Shown here: in pieces, positions 46,270-54,301 of the stretch
How positions within the stretch are numbered: the stretch's first letter is position 1
Layout of the letters: every line of letters starts with the position of its first letter
Assembly (NCBI RefSeq): GCF_000973105.1
Contig: NC_015844.1
Span: 1,174,501-1,238,500 of the forward strand
From: Zobellia galactanivorans
GTDB taxonomy: Bacteria > Bacteroidota > Bacteroidia > Flavobacteriales > Flavobacteriaceae
Reading direction: 5' to 3'
DNA length: 64,000 nt
Program-made: the position numbers and the translations under genes
Notes under the pieces: generated by a model
The model's input: the letters and a program-made list of their open reading frames with translations, nothing else
What the model was told of the DNA's origin: nothing
The model's database searches: none

Positions 46270-46425
46270 TTCTATTCTTAGGATATATACACCGAAACTC
46301 CTTCAAAAAGTGTTTTCACGGATTGTATGGTGTCGTTTTCATTAAAATTTTAGGGTATAGAAAAACAAGAAATCACATTGGTAATCTACAAGAGTACCCT
46401 TTTAAGATTATGGGATTCTTTAGCG
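46270..46425. repeat. Intergenic repeat, related to 49405-49545
   Basis: About 150 bp that align with 49405-49545. Shared blocks include aactccttcaaaaagt / cactccttcaaaaagt, cggat-gtatggt, gttttc-tt and attttag-gtat-g-aaaac. Both lie in gene-poor gaps and produce matching short peptides in frame, suggesting a decayed duplicated gene or noncoding element. Confidence 0.6.
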
Positions 46426-46514
46426 TTAAAAAAACAAATAGTGGTTTAAACTTGAACATTTATTCGCTCCGATCTTTCCAACTTTAATCTGTTTGTTTAA
46501 ATAGGGGGAGGTCA

Positions 46515-46539
46515 GGTCCGAGTCCAGTCCGTGCTACTA
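46515..46539 (+). repeat. Third tRNA-3'-end-like remnant
   Basis: A 25-bp segment matches the T arm and acceptor 3' end of the tRNA-fMet (4403 region and 32.8-kb copy) at 22 of 25 positions. It ends in the same gctacta and is followed by a hairpin with a T tract. No cloverleaf can be formed upstream. It may be an older attachment-site remnant or the end of a decayed tRNA. Confidence 0.55.
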
Positions 46540-46546
46540 AAAAAAA

Positions 46547-46573
46547 GCTATCGATTTCTCGATTGCTTTTTTT
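46547..46573 (+). terminator. Terminator-like hairpin behind the tRNA remnant
   Basis: agctatcga pairs with tcgattgct (one mismatch) across a 4-nt loop and is followed by seven T. It directly follows the tRNA-like remnant, repeating the tRNA-terminator layout at 4.4 and 32.8 kb though with a different stem sequence. Confidence 0.6.
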
Positions 46574-46896
46574 GTGTTTGGGTAACTTCCTCTATAACAA
46601 CAGTAATTTTTAAATTTTAACCGTTAAAGTTACAGTATCACTTACAGTTCTACGAGTTATACACAGCGAAAGAATCCAGATAATCATAAATTGCAATTCG
46701 TATCCAAAAAGGTAGTTAGGATGTTATTGATTGATTCGCCGATTGTTATTACACACCTTTAATGTCGATTCTAAAATCGTGCAAAATGCAATTAAATCAA
46801 ATGATACGTCTTCTTACCCTTTATTTGAATATTCCATAAAAACTTTATCAAACCAATACAAGCCAAAATTTTAACAAAAAAATTACATCTACGAAA

Positions 46897-47778
46897 ATGA
46901 AGCTTTCCAACCAATTCCTAATAACAATTACCCTACTAATCACAAGTATTACATTCGCTCAAGAAGCTCCACATTTTAAGCCTGGAGAAGACCCAAGGCA
47001 ACCTCATCAGGAATGGAAATTAATTGAAAACATGTCCGATGAATTTGAAGGGAAAAAGATAGATGAAAAAAAATGGCAGATTTCGGGCCAAGGATGGATA
47101 GGTCGCGCTCCGGGATTGTTTCTTGCAGAAAATATTTCCTTAAATAACGGAAGTTTACAAATAACTACAACTATGCTGCCAGAACCTATAGTCAAAAACA
47201 ATAAAACCTATACGCACGGAGGTGGTTACGTTGGCTCAAGAAATGGTATGACCTATGGCTATTATGAGTGCGAAATGAAAGCCAACAAAACCTTCATGTC
47301 CTCTACATTTTGGTTAATTAATGAAGGGAAAGACCGATTAGGATGCGACAAAAGAACAACGGAATTGGACATTCAGGAATCTGTTGGACAAATAACGAAT
47401 GATGCCGACTGGATGAAATACTTTGACCAAACCATGAACTCCAATACCCACAGTAGAAATATTCCGGAGGGATGTGAATACGAAAAAGGATCGAGCAAAG
47501 GCAAAGCGGAGTTAGGAGGAAAAGCATACGAAGATTTCCATGTTTATGGTGTTTGGTGGAAATCTAAGGATGAAATTATATTTTTCTTGGACGGCAAGAT
47601 GCAATCTAAAGTAACGCCCCCGGCCGATTTTGATATTGAAATGTATTTACGAATGGTCGTTGAGACCTATGATTGGAATCCGGTACCTAAAGACGGCGGC
47701 ATGACAGGTTCAAAAGAAGATAGAACTACAACGTACAATTGGGTAAGGTCATGGCAATTGGTTGATTCAAAGAATTAA
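46897..47778 (+). CDS. GH16 beta-agarase/beta-porphyranase-like enzyme, secreted
   Basis: A 293-aa single-domain GH16 with signal peptide (1-21, ending TFAQ). The N-terminal signature SDEFEGKKIDEKKW then GWIGRAPGLFLAENISL is typical of agarases and porphyranases. The catalytic motif is TELDIQESVG with E156, D158 and E161. The W-I-G-R-x-P-G-L-F stretch separates it from the laminarinases of this window. It ends right after the GH16 fold, without CBM or T9SS domain, so it is probably periplasmic or released through another route. It is isolated from any SusCD pair. Substrate (agar, porphyran or a related galactan) cannot be fixed from sequence. Confidence 0.8.
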   Translation: MKLSNQFLITITLLITSITFAQEAPHFKPGEDPRQPHQEWKLIENMSDEFEGKKIDEKKWQISGQGWIGRAPGLFLAENISLNNGSLQITTTMLPEPIVKNNKTYTHGGGYVGSRNGMTYGYYECEMKANKTFMSSTFWLINEGKDRLGCDKRTTELDIQESVGQITNDADWMKYFDQTMNSNTHSRNIPEGCEYEKGSSKGKAELGGKAYEDFHVYGVWWKSKDEIIFFLDGKMQSKVTPPADFDIEMYLRMVVETYDWNPVPKDGGMTGSKEDRTTTYNWVRSWQLVDSKN

Positions 47779-47865
47779 TTGTTGGTAAAGGATATCTAAA
47801 GTAAGTGTCTTTACCTATATACAAAGTAGTAAAGACACTATGATTTGTTCTCCATATTTAATAAG

Positions 47866-48160
47866 GACTATCTCATAAAATGTGTAAACAAAAAATATTT
47901 ACACCTTATGAAGAAAGAAGAATTATCCAATAATGAATTTTTAAAACCGTTCAAATCGGGCGACGAACTGAACGGTTTTTTGAAGGAGCTCCAGAAACGC
48001 GGCATCGCAAAGATGCTCGAAGGGGAGTCCGAGATATCCATTCCCATCAGGAACTGGGGCATAATACGAAATCAGTTCCTCACGATCTATGAAAAAAGGG
48101 GCAGACTTTAAATATAGTCAACCCCCTTTTTTTAACTTACGCACTTATTGGGATAGAGTC
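47866..48160 (+). mobile_element. Internally deleted IS256-type element (MITE-like)
   Basis: About 295 bp flanked by imperfect terminal inverted repeats: gactatctcataaaatgtgt at the left and, read in reverse complement, gactctatcccaataagtgc at the right. The enclosed 88-aa frame (47845-48111) fuses the N terminus of an IS256 transposase (MKKEELSNNEFLKPFKSGDE, LKELQKRGIAKMLEGE) to its last residues (IPIRNWGIIRNQFLTIYEKR), with the DDE domain removed in frame. It could only move with a transposase in trans. Confidence 0.75.
47905..48111 (+). pseudogene. IS256 transposase, in-frame internal deletion
   Basis: The protein start is taken at the internal ATG giving MKKEELSNNEF (about 47908). About 35 N-terminal residues match the IS256 family and are joined directly to a C-terminal IS256 tail. 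All catalytic residues are missing, so it is not a functional transposase, but it might still bind DNA or partner proteins. Confidence 0.7.
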
Positions 48161-48164
48161 TTTT

Positions 48165-49055
48165 TTAATCTAACTCAAAATACTCTTCGTCGGTCATTTC
48201 GCCATTCTTAATTCTTTCTAACTCCTTAGTATAAGAACGAATGTATTTATCCAATTCCGGATTAAAAAATTCTGATTTCTCTTGCTTGTAAGTACCATTT
48301 AATACCCCATTATAGTAGTAGAAAAAGTTGTAGTCAAAACTAGCGGCATCAAGGTCATATGCCCCTAAAAGAAATCCTAATCTTACTGCAGAACGTCTCT
48401 GGTAGCTACGACCATGGTGTCCTGGGCTAGATGTATTATTATCACCTATAGATTCTGCAAACTCATAAGCTGCAGCAATCTCGGAAAAACTGGTTTTATT
48501 GTACCCATTTGGTCTTCTTAGGTAATATCCAGCCATACCATCTGCTTCTAACTCCCCAGCTCTTGCCGTGGTTTCATTTTTAGAAGGGTAACCATAGGTA
48601 AATTGTAATTGGTGTGCAAACTCATGTGCTAAAATCATAACATTAGCAATTTGCCCTTGTGCCTTTGCTGCATTATAAATAGCCTCACCATAATAAATTT
48701 TACCACTACCATAAGATATGGCATTGTACGTAGAATTTGGATTAACGTTGTCTTTTACAAAAGATAAAGGCACAGCTGGTCTTCCCCAAACAGATGCTAT
48801 CTTAGAATTCTGTGTTTGCATAAAGTTAGTTTCCGATGCAGTACCAATAGAGTTAGATAAAAAAGCCGTACTACTCCAGTTACCATCTACATACCCACAA
48901 TTATGCAGTTCCTCTGGGAAAGCATCTGAAATTGCTAAAACAGATTCTTCTGCACTCTCTACATCTGCAACGTCTGCGTCGTTAGTACAAGATTGTAACA
49001 CTGAAAAAAACGTAAGCCCTAATACATAGGCTACTTTGCGATTTAAGTTTTTCAT
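48165..49055 (-). CDS. Zinc-metallopeptidase-like lipoprotein
   Basis: A 296-aa lipoprotein with lipobox SVLQSC (Cys23). A gluzincin-type motif HEFAH (LAHEFAHQLQF, about 142-147) and a downstream third ligand candidate in ELEADGMAGYYL match the neutral zinc metallopeptidase pattern. The rest (WGRPAVPLSFVKDN, GKIYYGEAIYNAAKAQG) also fits that family. It stands alone, between the IS256 remnant and repeat copy B, with no CAZyme partner. Its target is unknown; a secreted or surface protein is the likely substrate. Confidence 0.8.
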   Translation of the reverse strand: MKNLNRKVAYVLGLTFFSVLQSCTNDADVADVESAEESVLAISDAFPEELHNCGYVDGNWSSTAFLSNSIGTASETNFMQTQNSKIASVWGRPAVPLSFVKDNVNPNSTYNAISYGSGKIYYGEAIYNAAKAQGQIANVMILAHEFAHQLQFTYGYPSKNETTARAGELEADGMAGYYLRRPNGYNKTSFSEIAAAYEFAESIGDNNTSSPGHHGRSYQRRSAVRLGFLLGAYDLDAASFDYNFFYYYNGVLNGTYKQEKSEFFNPELDKYIRSYTKELERIKNGEMTDEEYFELD

Positions 49056-49228
49056 TTCTTTATAAATTTAAATTAGTTGTATGCATCACAATATTAATAA
49101 ATAAATTCTTACAAATAATGAAATATTATCATTTTTTTAACAGTACATTAGAACTATCGGATTACTAGGTTTTTAGTGAATAAATTTATATCCATGAATT
49201 AAAAAAGAGCGAAATGAGGAAGCACCCC

Positions 49229-49412
49229 AAAATGTATGCATCCCGTAAAATAAATAAAGACGACGTAGGAATTTAGACATAACTTACTGTAGACCTAGGG
49301 AGTTAGCAATTACAATTCGCATCAATCAACTCACAAAAAAGAAGATCAGTAGCAAGTTGTAGTGATACTATTGATAGTTCTCAGTTATGTCAAGTGCCTT
49401 AAATACTCTATA
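49229..49412. repeat. Intergenic repeat, copy B
   Basis: Aligns with copy A at 36641-36836. Its end matches the last codons and stop of the sensor gene (DYILSI-stop in A; the equivalent frame in B reads IYI, stop, SI, stop). This shows that B derives from a duplicated sensor 3' end plus following spacer that has since decayed. It lies downstream of the CBM6-bearing GH16 at 49679 and upstream of the metallopeptidase gene. Confidence 0.7.
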
Positions 49413-49545
49413 TGTATATCGACACTCCTTCAAAAAGTAGTTTAACGGATGTATGGTACTGTTTTCGTTGATATTTTAGCGTATCGGAAAACCGTAAGGT
49501 ACCTTGGCAATCTACTGGGGGGGGGGGGCACTATTTTAAGATTTC
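49405..49545. repeat. Intergenic repeat, related to 46270-46425
   Basis: Second member of the pair described at 46270-46425. It contains an uninterrupted run of 12 G at 49517-49528 that is absent from the other copy. Confidence 0.6.
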
Positions 49546-49603
49546 CAAATATTCACCTATTATCCCATTATCGATACGAAAACGCCCTAGTAATTGTTAT
49601 AAT

Positions 49604-49643
49604 AAAAAGGGCCTGTCCAAGCCTTTTGGACAGGCCCTTTTTT
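49604..49643 (-). terminator. Strong bidirectional terminator
   Basis: aaaaagggcctgtcca (49604-49619) pairs with tggacaggccctttttt (49627-49643) across a 7-nt loop, with A/T tracts on both sides. It lies 36 bp downstream of the GH16-CBM6 stop codon on the minus strand. Confidence 0.92.
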
Positions 49644-49678
49644 CGGCCCATGTTTTTGGTCATGGGAATATATTTAAA

Positions 49679-51292
49679 TCATTCCTTGAGAATAGACTTC
49701 ACCACATCGTAGGTATCGGTTTTCAACCTTAGAAAATAGAGGCCTGGTTCAAGTTCCGATAAGTCTATGAATTCGTGGTTCATGACTTTTTCAAAAGACG
49801 CCACTTGTTGTCCCGTTACATCAAGAACGATTGCGCTTGCACTTTCGGAACTTCCCAAATCGACACTAAGGTTATCCCGAAATGAATTGGGTGAAACGGT
49901 TGCATCCAACGAATCGATTTCTAGCGATGATTCGGGGAAAATCGATGCCGAAGCGTTCAAATTATTCGTATTTGCCATGGAAATCTTCAACCAGTTAATG
50001 TTCCACCCTCCAGTTATTGCATAAATGCCAAGGTTGTATGTTCCTGCATCAACATGAACAGTGTGGGAAACTGTTGTCCAGTTTTGCCATCCATCTGTTT
50101 TCGGGATGCTTCTTTCTCCTAGAACAATTGAACCGGCATTTAAATCCAAAGAGAGGCTTCCCCCTCCATCCCTACTTGCTACTCTATAGGAAACAGTATA
50201 ATCGCCGGATATAGGAAAGGTTACATCTGCATAGCTCATCCAATCTTCGGCGTCGATATAGCCCACATTTTGGCCACCATTCGTATCAGTGGTATTTTCG
50301 ACCTCTACACCCCCCATATTCGTATAATCTTCCGCTTCCATTACCATTTCGAATATCGGTTCTCCCCCTCCTTCTGGAAAAACTTCCCCGGCCAGATTGC
50401 GCCGTTGGATTCCGTTAGAGCGAAATTCCGATACCAAGTTTTCGATTTCCGAAGGGGCGACTTCTTCGTTTTCATAAAAAAGAACCCAATCTACCTTCAT
50501 GGTCGAGTTTCTGTTCTCCGTACTGGCACCGGTGATGTGACCGAATATCCAATTGGCAAAGGCAATCTGCATGGGACTTCTAGGGTAAAGGGGGGAACCA
50601 TCCTTTGGTGAATATTTCAAAACGCCCAAGTACTCATCATCTACCCAAAACTTTACATTTACACCATCGGTAAATGAGAAAGTATAGGTGTGCCATCCGG
50701 AGTAGGATCGTGTAGAGGAATCGCTATCATTGAAAAAATTATCGCCTTCATAACGATTGTAGGCCGTGGTATACAGCACTTGATTGTCTGTAGAAGTACC
50801 CCATTTGTCCGCAGCGAAATATTCAAAATCAATTTCACTATACCGCGAACCATCAGTGGCCAGTAAGTGACTTACGATCGTATAGAAAGTTTGCACATTT
50901 CCATCTTTGTAAGCAAAGGGCACATCGCTAAAATTGACCCTTGCAGAGTAGGTACCCTCAAAATAATCATACCCATTGGTCTGTATCCTGGAATGCGTTA
51001 TATCGGTTCCACTGCCTTGCTTGTTCACTACAGTTTCTAGCGTTACCAAGGCATTTCCTGAAAGGTCGGGATCTTGAACAAACTTAACGTTACCTTTGTT
51101 GTAAATAGCGTTTGCCGGTGGGCCATTAAGGCCATCGACAACTACCCATTTATTAAAATTCGACAGGTCGTCATCATTGATACCATCGTAGTTGAAATCG
51201 TCGAACATGATAACATCTTGTGCTTGGCCCCAGTGCAAGTTGCAAATGATCGTCAGGATAATTAGGTTTCTGAATAATTGGAATTTTTCCAT
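49679..51292 (-). CDS. GH16 enzyme (E-x-D-x-E type) with CBM6 and T9SS sorting domain
   Basis: A 537-aa secreted protein: signal peptide (1-25, ending GQAQ), GH16-like jelly-roll (about 27-275), linker, CBM6 (about 320-445, MVMEAEDYTNMGGVEVEN, GGWNINWLKI) and T9SS C-terminal domain (about 465-537, VSPNSFRDNLSVDL). The active-site strand reads SEIDFEYF, with E153, D155 and E157. This is the regular-strand E-x-D-x-E form without the beta-bulge residue seen in the laminarinases here. Its CBM6 is related to, but clearly diverged from, those of lamC and the GH64 protein. Substrate is unknown; a beta-glucan or galactan is possible. Confidence 0.82.
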   Translation of the reverse strand: MEKFQLFRNLIILTIICNLHWGQAQDVIMFDDFNYDGINDDDLSNFNKWVVVDGLNGPPANAIYNKGNVKFVQDPDLSGNALVTLETVVNKQGSGTDITHSRIQTNGYDYFEGTYSARVNFSDVPFAYKDGNVQTFYTIVSHLLATDGSRYSEIDFEYFAADKWGTSTDNQVLYTTAYNRYEGDNFFNDSDSSTRSYSGWHTYTFSFTDGVNVKFWVDDEYLGVLKYSPKDGSPLYPRSPMQIAFANWIFGHITGASTENRNSTMKVDWVLFYENEEVAPSEIENLVSEFRSNGIQRRNLAGEVFPEGGGEPIFEMVMEAEDYTNMGGVEVENTTDTNGGQNVGYIDAEDWMSYADVTFPISGDYTVSYRVASRDGGGSLSLDLNAGSIVLGERSIPKTDGWQNWTTVSHTVHVDAGTYNLGIYAITGGWNINWLKISMANTNNLNASASIFPESSLEIDSLDATVSPNSFRDNLSVDLGSSESASAIVLDVTGQQVASFEKVMNHEFIDLSELEPGLYFLRLKTDTYDVVKSILKE

Positions 51293-51507
51293 AAGTTCTC
51301 GATATTAATTTTAGTTATTAATTAAATTATCAAGACGGTCTTTTGTAAAATTCTATTTTTTTAGGATTCGGTCAAATATACCAAATTCTAGATGTTAAAT
51401 ACCGTAAACAATTTTGTTTTTTAATCTATAATACCACCAAAATTTAGGACAGAAACTTAAGTTGTAATTCTAACCCTTTGACGAACGGGGACAATGGGCG
51501 GTAAAGC

Positions 51508-52248
51508 CTAAAGGGCATCATCCGACTTCCTAAATTTCCGTTTGCCCGTATGATCCATACCTCGCTCACGTTCCAATTTTATCATTTCTTGGGGTCTGAA
51601 GTTCAAGATAAGAGCCCTTCGCTGCCCATTAGTACTGTTACCTTTACTGTAATGTAAAGTAAATCCGTCATGAAAAGAACACCCTCCGGCCTTTAACGGC
51701 AATGGTTTTCCATTTTCAGGAAATGCTTGAACGGACAATGCTCCACCTGCTATTTTATGGGAATGTTCCAATAGCTTTTGGTCATGTCTCCTTGCAAACC
51801 ACATACATCCATTTTCTTCATAAACATCATCAAGTGCAATCCAACAACTTACCGACCTTTTGTCCGGTAAGTCGATCCAATAAGCAGCATCTTGGTGCCA
51901 TGGCGTTTCCGTATCGGTAAAAGGAGCCTTATTGATCAGCATATCAAAATCCAGTGCCATGTCATCGCCCAGCAAATCCCGGGCCCAAGCCAATGCTTTT
52001 GTATAAACTTGCTTCTCTAAAAGTTGGGGTTCAATACTACTGGGAAGCATGATCTGCGTAATTTTCTCAACAGCCTCAGAATTTGAGCTATTACCCGATA
52101 AATCACTTCTCAAGCCGGCAGTAAGCTTCTTGTCTTCCAAAAGGACATCGTATAACTTTCTAAGTTCAACCACTTCATCAAAAGATAATAGTTGATCTAA
52201 ATGCCCAAATCCATTGTTTACAAAATCATTTTTCAACATAGCAAGCAT
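51508..52248 (-). CDS. Phytanoyl-CoA dioxygenase (PhyH) family Fe(II)/2-oxoglutarate oxygenase
   Basis: A 246-aa cytoplasmic-type protein (no signal peptide) of the PhyH family. The iron triad is visible as H118-x-D120 (TPWHQDAAYWIDLP) and a distal His near residue 193 or 199 (CSFHDGFTLHYSKGN), followed by an Arg pair (GQRRALILNF) suited to 2-oxoglutarate. It is the last gene of the GH89/GH20 operon, 6 bp after the six-hairpin glycosidase gene. The family hydroxylates diverse small molecules, so oxidation of a sugar, its substituent or an unrelated metabolite is possible. Confidence 0.88.
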   Translation of the reverse strand: MLAMLKNDFVNNGFGHLDQLLSFDEVVELRKLYDVLLEDKKLTAGLRSDLSGNSSNSEAVEKITQIMLPSSIEPQLLEKQVYTKALAWARDLLGDDMALDFDMLINKAPFTDTETPWHQDAAYWIDLPDKRSVSCWIALDDVYEENGCMWFARRHDQKLLEHSHKIAGGALSVQAFPENGKPLPLKAGGCSFHDGFTLHYSKGNSTNGQRRALILNFRPQEMIKLERERGMDHTGKRKFRKSDDAL

Positions 52249-52254
52249 AGGTTT

Positions 52255-54294
52255 TTATTTAAGAAATACTTCTACCGAGTCTCCATCTTTAATCAAAGAA
52301 TTCACGAATACACGGCCATTACTTTCGACCACTTTACAACGAATCTTATCTCCTTCCCTTAAAACCTTAATATGGAAATCCTTATTAAAAGCCTTAATGT
52401 GGTTTAATTCCATCTTGTTCCATTCCTCAGAAAGTCTAGGCGTACAACGAAAACTACTTAGGCCCGTTGGTACCATACCAAACATGCCTTCTGTAAATAC
52501 CCGGCAGTACAAGCCACTTTCTGCGGAGAGGTGGGCCATATTCCCTTCAGGATAAGCCTCTACAACATAGGGGACCCGATCACCCAATAAGCGTTTTTTG
52601 GAAAACTCTTTTAATTTATTCAGTGATCGTTCCGTGGCACCCGCAAGAAAAGTGCCCCTTAGGGCATATAGGGTTCCGCGATCCCAAAAAACTTTGGATA
52701 TTTCTAAGTTTTCATCATTTTTTTCAACGTGAACGCCGTTATCCGTCCATAATCTATCAAAAAGGGCATCAATAGTTCCCTCTTTCCTATCAAAGATTTG
52801 CACCACCAAAGGAAGGCAAATCCAATGCCTTAGATTCTCATGTTCCTTGTAATATTTATAGGTCTCCAGACCATCAATTGTTTCCCCAAAATAGGCTTCA
52901 ATGTTCTTTTTCAATCGAACTGCGGCCTTTCGGTAGCCAGAAACTTCTTTTTTGGGCCTCCCTAATGAAACACCAAGGTCAGCGGCTAAGTTTAAGGCTC
53001 CGTAATATAAACTTGAAGTTGATAGATTCGCATTACCCGTTTCTATCCTCCCTTCCATTTCATCCGATTCCGAAATCACCACGCCACTCTTGTTCAAGTT
53101 TCGCTTGTTATATTCCAAACACCATTTAATTAGGGGCCATATCTTTTCCGCCACCTCTTTATCTCCGGAAGCCATAGCAAATTGTGCAGCCCCGTATGCT
53201 ATCATTGCAGCATCACCACGGTCTAAAGGACTAATTGGGGCGTCACCCTCCATTTCAAAAGAGTACCTAATATTTCGGTAATCGGGGGTAATTTCCTTTG
53301 TATACAGATCGTACATATTCAGTGCAGCACTGTTTCCCAACTCATATCCCAAATATGGAAAGAAGGGATTTACGTATTCGGCTTGATCATTTGCCCAAAA
53401 CCCCACGTAATAGCGTCCACCCCCAGGGGAATGCACCAACCCCAACTTTGACTCGAATATGCTTTCCGATGCCCTGATTTTAGAAAACTCAAACAAGGTA
53501 TTGAGGGTTGAATCTGGCGTTACAAGCTGTAACGAGCTCTTCATTTTATTCAAAAAATCAATACGATCCCTATAATATTCATCCTCATGAACTATCAATT
53601 GCGGTTCTTCGTTCAGCGTAGCGGAAACATGAACCGAAAATTGGCAAGACTCCCCTCCGGCCAAATTGATATTCTCCTTGATATTGCTGCCGGTATTAAT
53701 GACGTATTCCCCCTTAACACCTTTCACATGCCTTTTGGTCTGTGTTGTTTTTCCAAGAAGACGAATTGTTGAATCGGTGGTGTTGATCAATTCCCATTGT
53801 TCAATAAAGAGACGTTGGTTCGTAGATGGAAAAAAAGTGCGAATCAAGCCCACCCCTTCTTCAGGTTCATGCTCTATTACCAAGGTGCCATTTATCCTAA
53901 CATCCTTAACCGCTCCAGGCGAATAGATTTTTTCGTTTACTATTAGTGTTGGCAAGATATCATCAGAATACGTACGGGCTAAGTAAGCCCTATAGTGCTT
54001 CCAATCCGGGTCATTGGTTTTTATATACGTTCTTAATTGAGGAAAAAAAATCTGTCTCGAAACCGAGAGCTGTTTTTGCTTGTCTATATCATAGGAAACT
54101 ATGGCCGAAACCCGTTTGCCAGACATCTCTATGTTATCGCTATAAGGCACGTTCTTTTTCTCCGAAAGACTCAATTTAATCTCATTGGTATTTTCTATCG
54201 TCCAATGTTGGGAGAATTGAGCAAACTGGAATTGGGCAACAAACAGAAAAATTATTGTACTAATTCTTTTATACATTATAATCATCTTTATCAC
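52255..54294 (-). CDS. Six-hairpin glycosidase-like protein, exported
   Basis: A 679-aa exported protein (signal about 8-25, ending AQF). The N-terminal 250 residues look like a beta-sandwich. Residues about 260-600 form an (alpha/alpha)6 barrel: YYVGFWANDQAEYVNPFFPYLG, DRGDAAMIAYGAAQFAMASGD, ISESDEMEGRIETGNANLSTSS, and a short beta C-terminal end. The acidic pairs in WANDQAEY and SDEMEG are candidate catalytic residues. The layout is shared with several families such as GH63, GH78 and GH95 and I cannot pick one. It is in a tight operon with the GH37/GH63-like lipoprotein (7-bp gap). Confidence 0.72.
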   Translation of the reverse strand: MIKMIIMYKRISTIIFLFVAQFQFAQFSQHWTIENTNEIKLSLSEKKNVPYSDNIEMSGKRVSAIVSYDIDKQKQLSVSRQIFFPQLRTYIKTNDPDWKHYRAYLARTYSDDILPTLIVNEKIYSPGAVKDVRINGTLVIEHEPEEGVGLIRTFFPSTNQRLFIEQWELINTTDSTIRLLGKTTQTKRHVKGVKGEYVINTGSNIKENINLAGGESCQFSVHVSATLNEEPQLIVHEDEYYRDRIDFLNKMKSSLQLVTPDSTLNTLFEFSKIRASESIFESKLGLVHSPGGGRYYVGFWANDQAEYVNPFFPYLGYELGNSAALNMYDLYTKEITPDYRNIRYSFEMEGDAPISPLDRGDAAMIAYGAAQFAMASGDKEVAEKIWPLIKWCLEYNKRNLNKSGVVISESDEMEGRIETGNANLSTSSLYYGALNLAADLGVSLGRPKKEVSGYRKAAVRLKKNIEAYFGETIDGLETYKYYKEHENLRHWICLPLVVQIFDRKEGTIDALFDRLWTDNGVHVEKNDENLEISKVFWDRGTLYALRGTFLAGATERSLNKLKEFSKKRLLGDRVPYVVEAYPEGNMAHLSAESGLYCRVFTEGMFGMVPTGLSSFRCTPRLSEEWNKMELNHIKAFNKDFHIKVLREGDKIRCKVVESNGRVFVNSLIKDGDSVEVFLK

Positions 54295-54301
54295 TATTAA
54301 A

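Larger units (their letters stand above)
45880..46896. other. Gene-poor region between GH18 and GH16 genes
   Basis: About 1 kb containing the shared 19-bp motif, the repeat at 46270-46425, the tRNA-like remnant and its terminator, and the promoter region for the plus-strand GH16 gene at 46897. No convincing coding region. Confidence 0.55.

Noticed and set aside
46224-46487. 87-aa plus-strand ORF
   Set aside because: No recognisable family or signal, low-quality start; the sequence is part of a decayed repeat shared with 49.4 kb.
46501-46540. Third tRNA gene
   Set aside because: Only about 25 bp match the T arm and acceptor end; no cloverleaf can be folded. Kept as a repeat only.
49449-49712. 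87-aa plus-strand ORF
   Set aside because: It runs through the G tract and a strong terminator into the end of the opposite GH16 gene; not a plausible gene.
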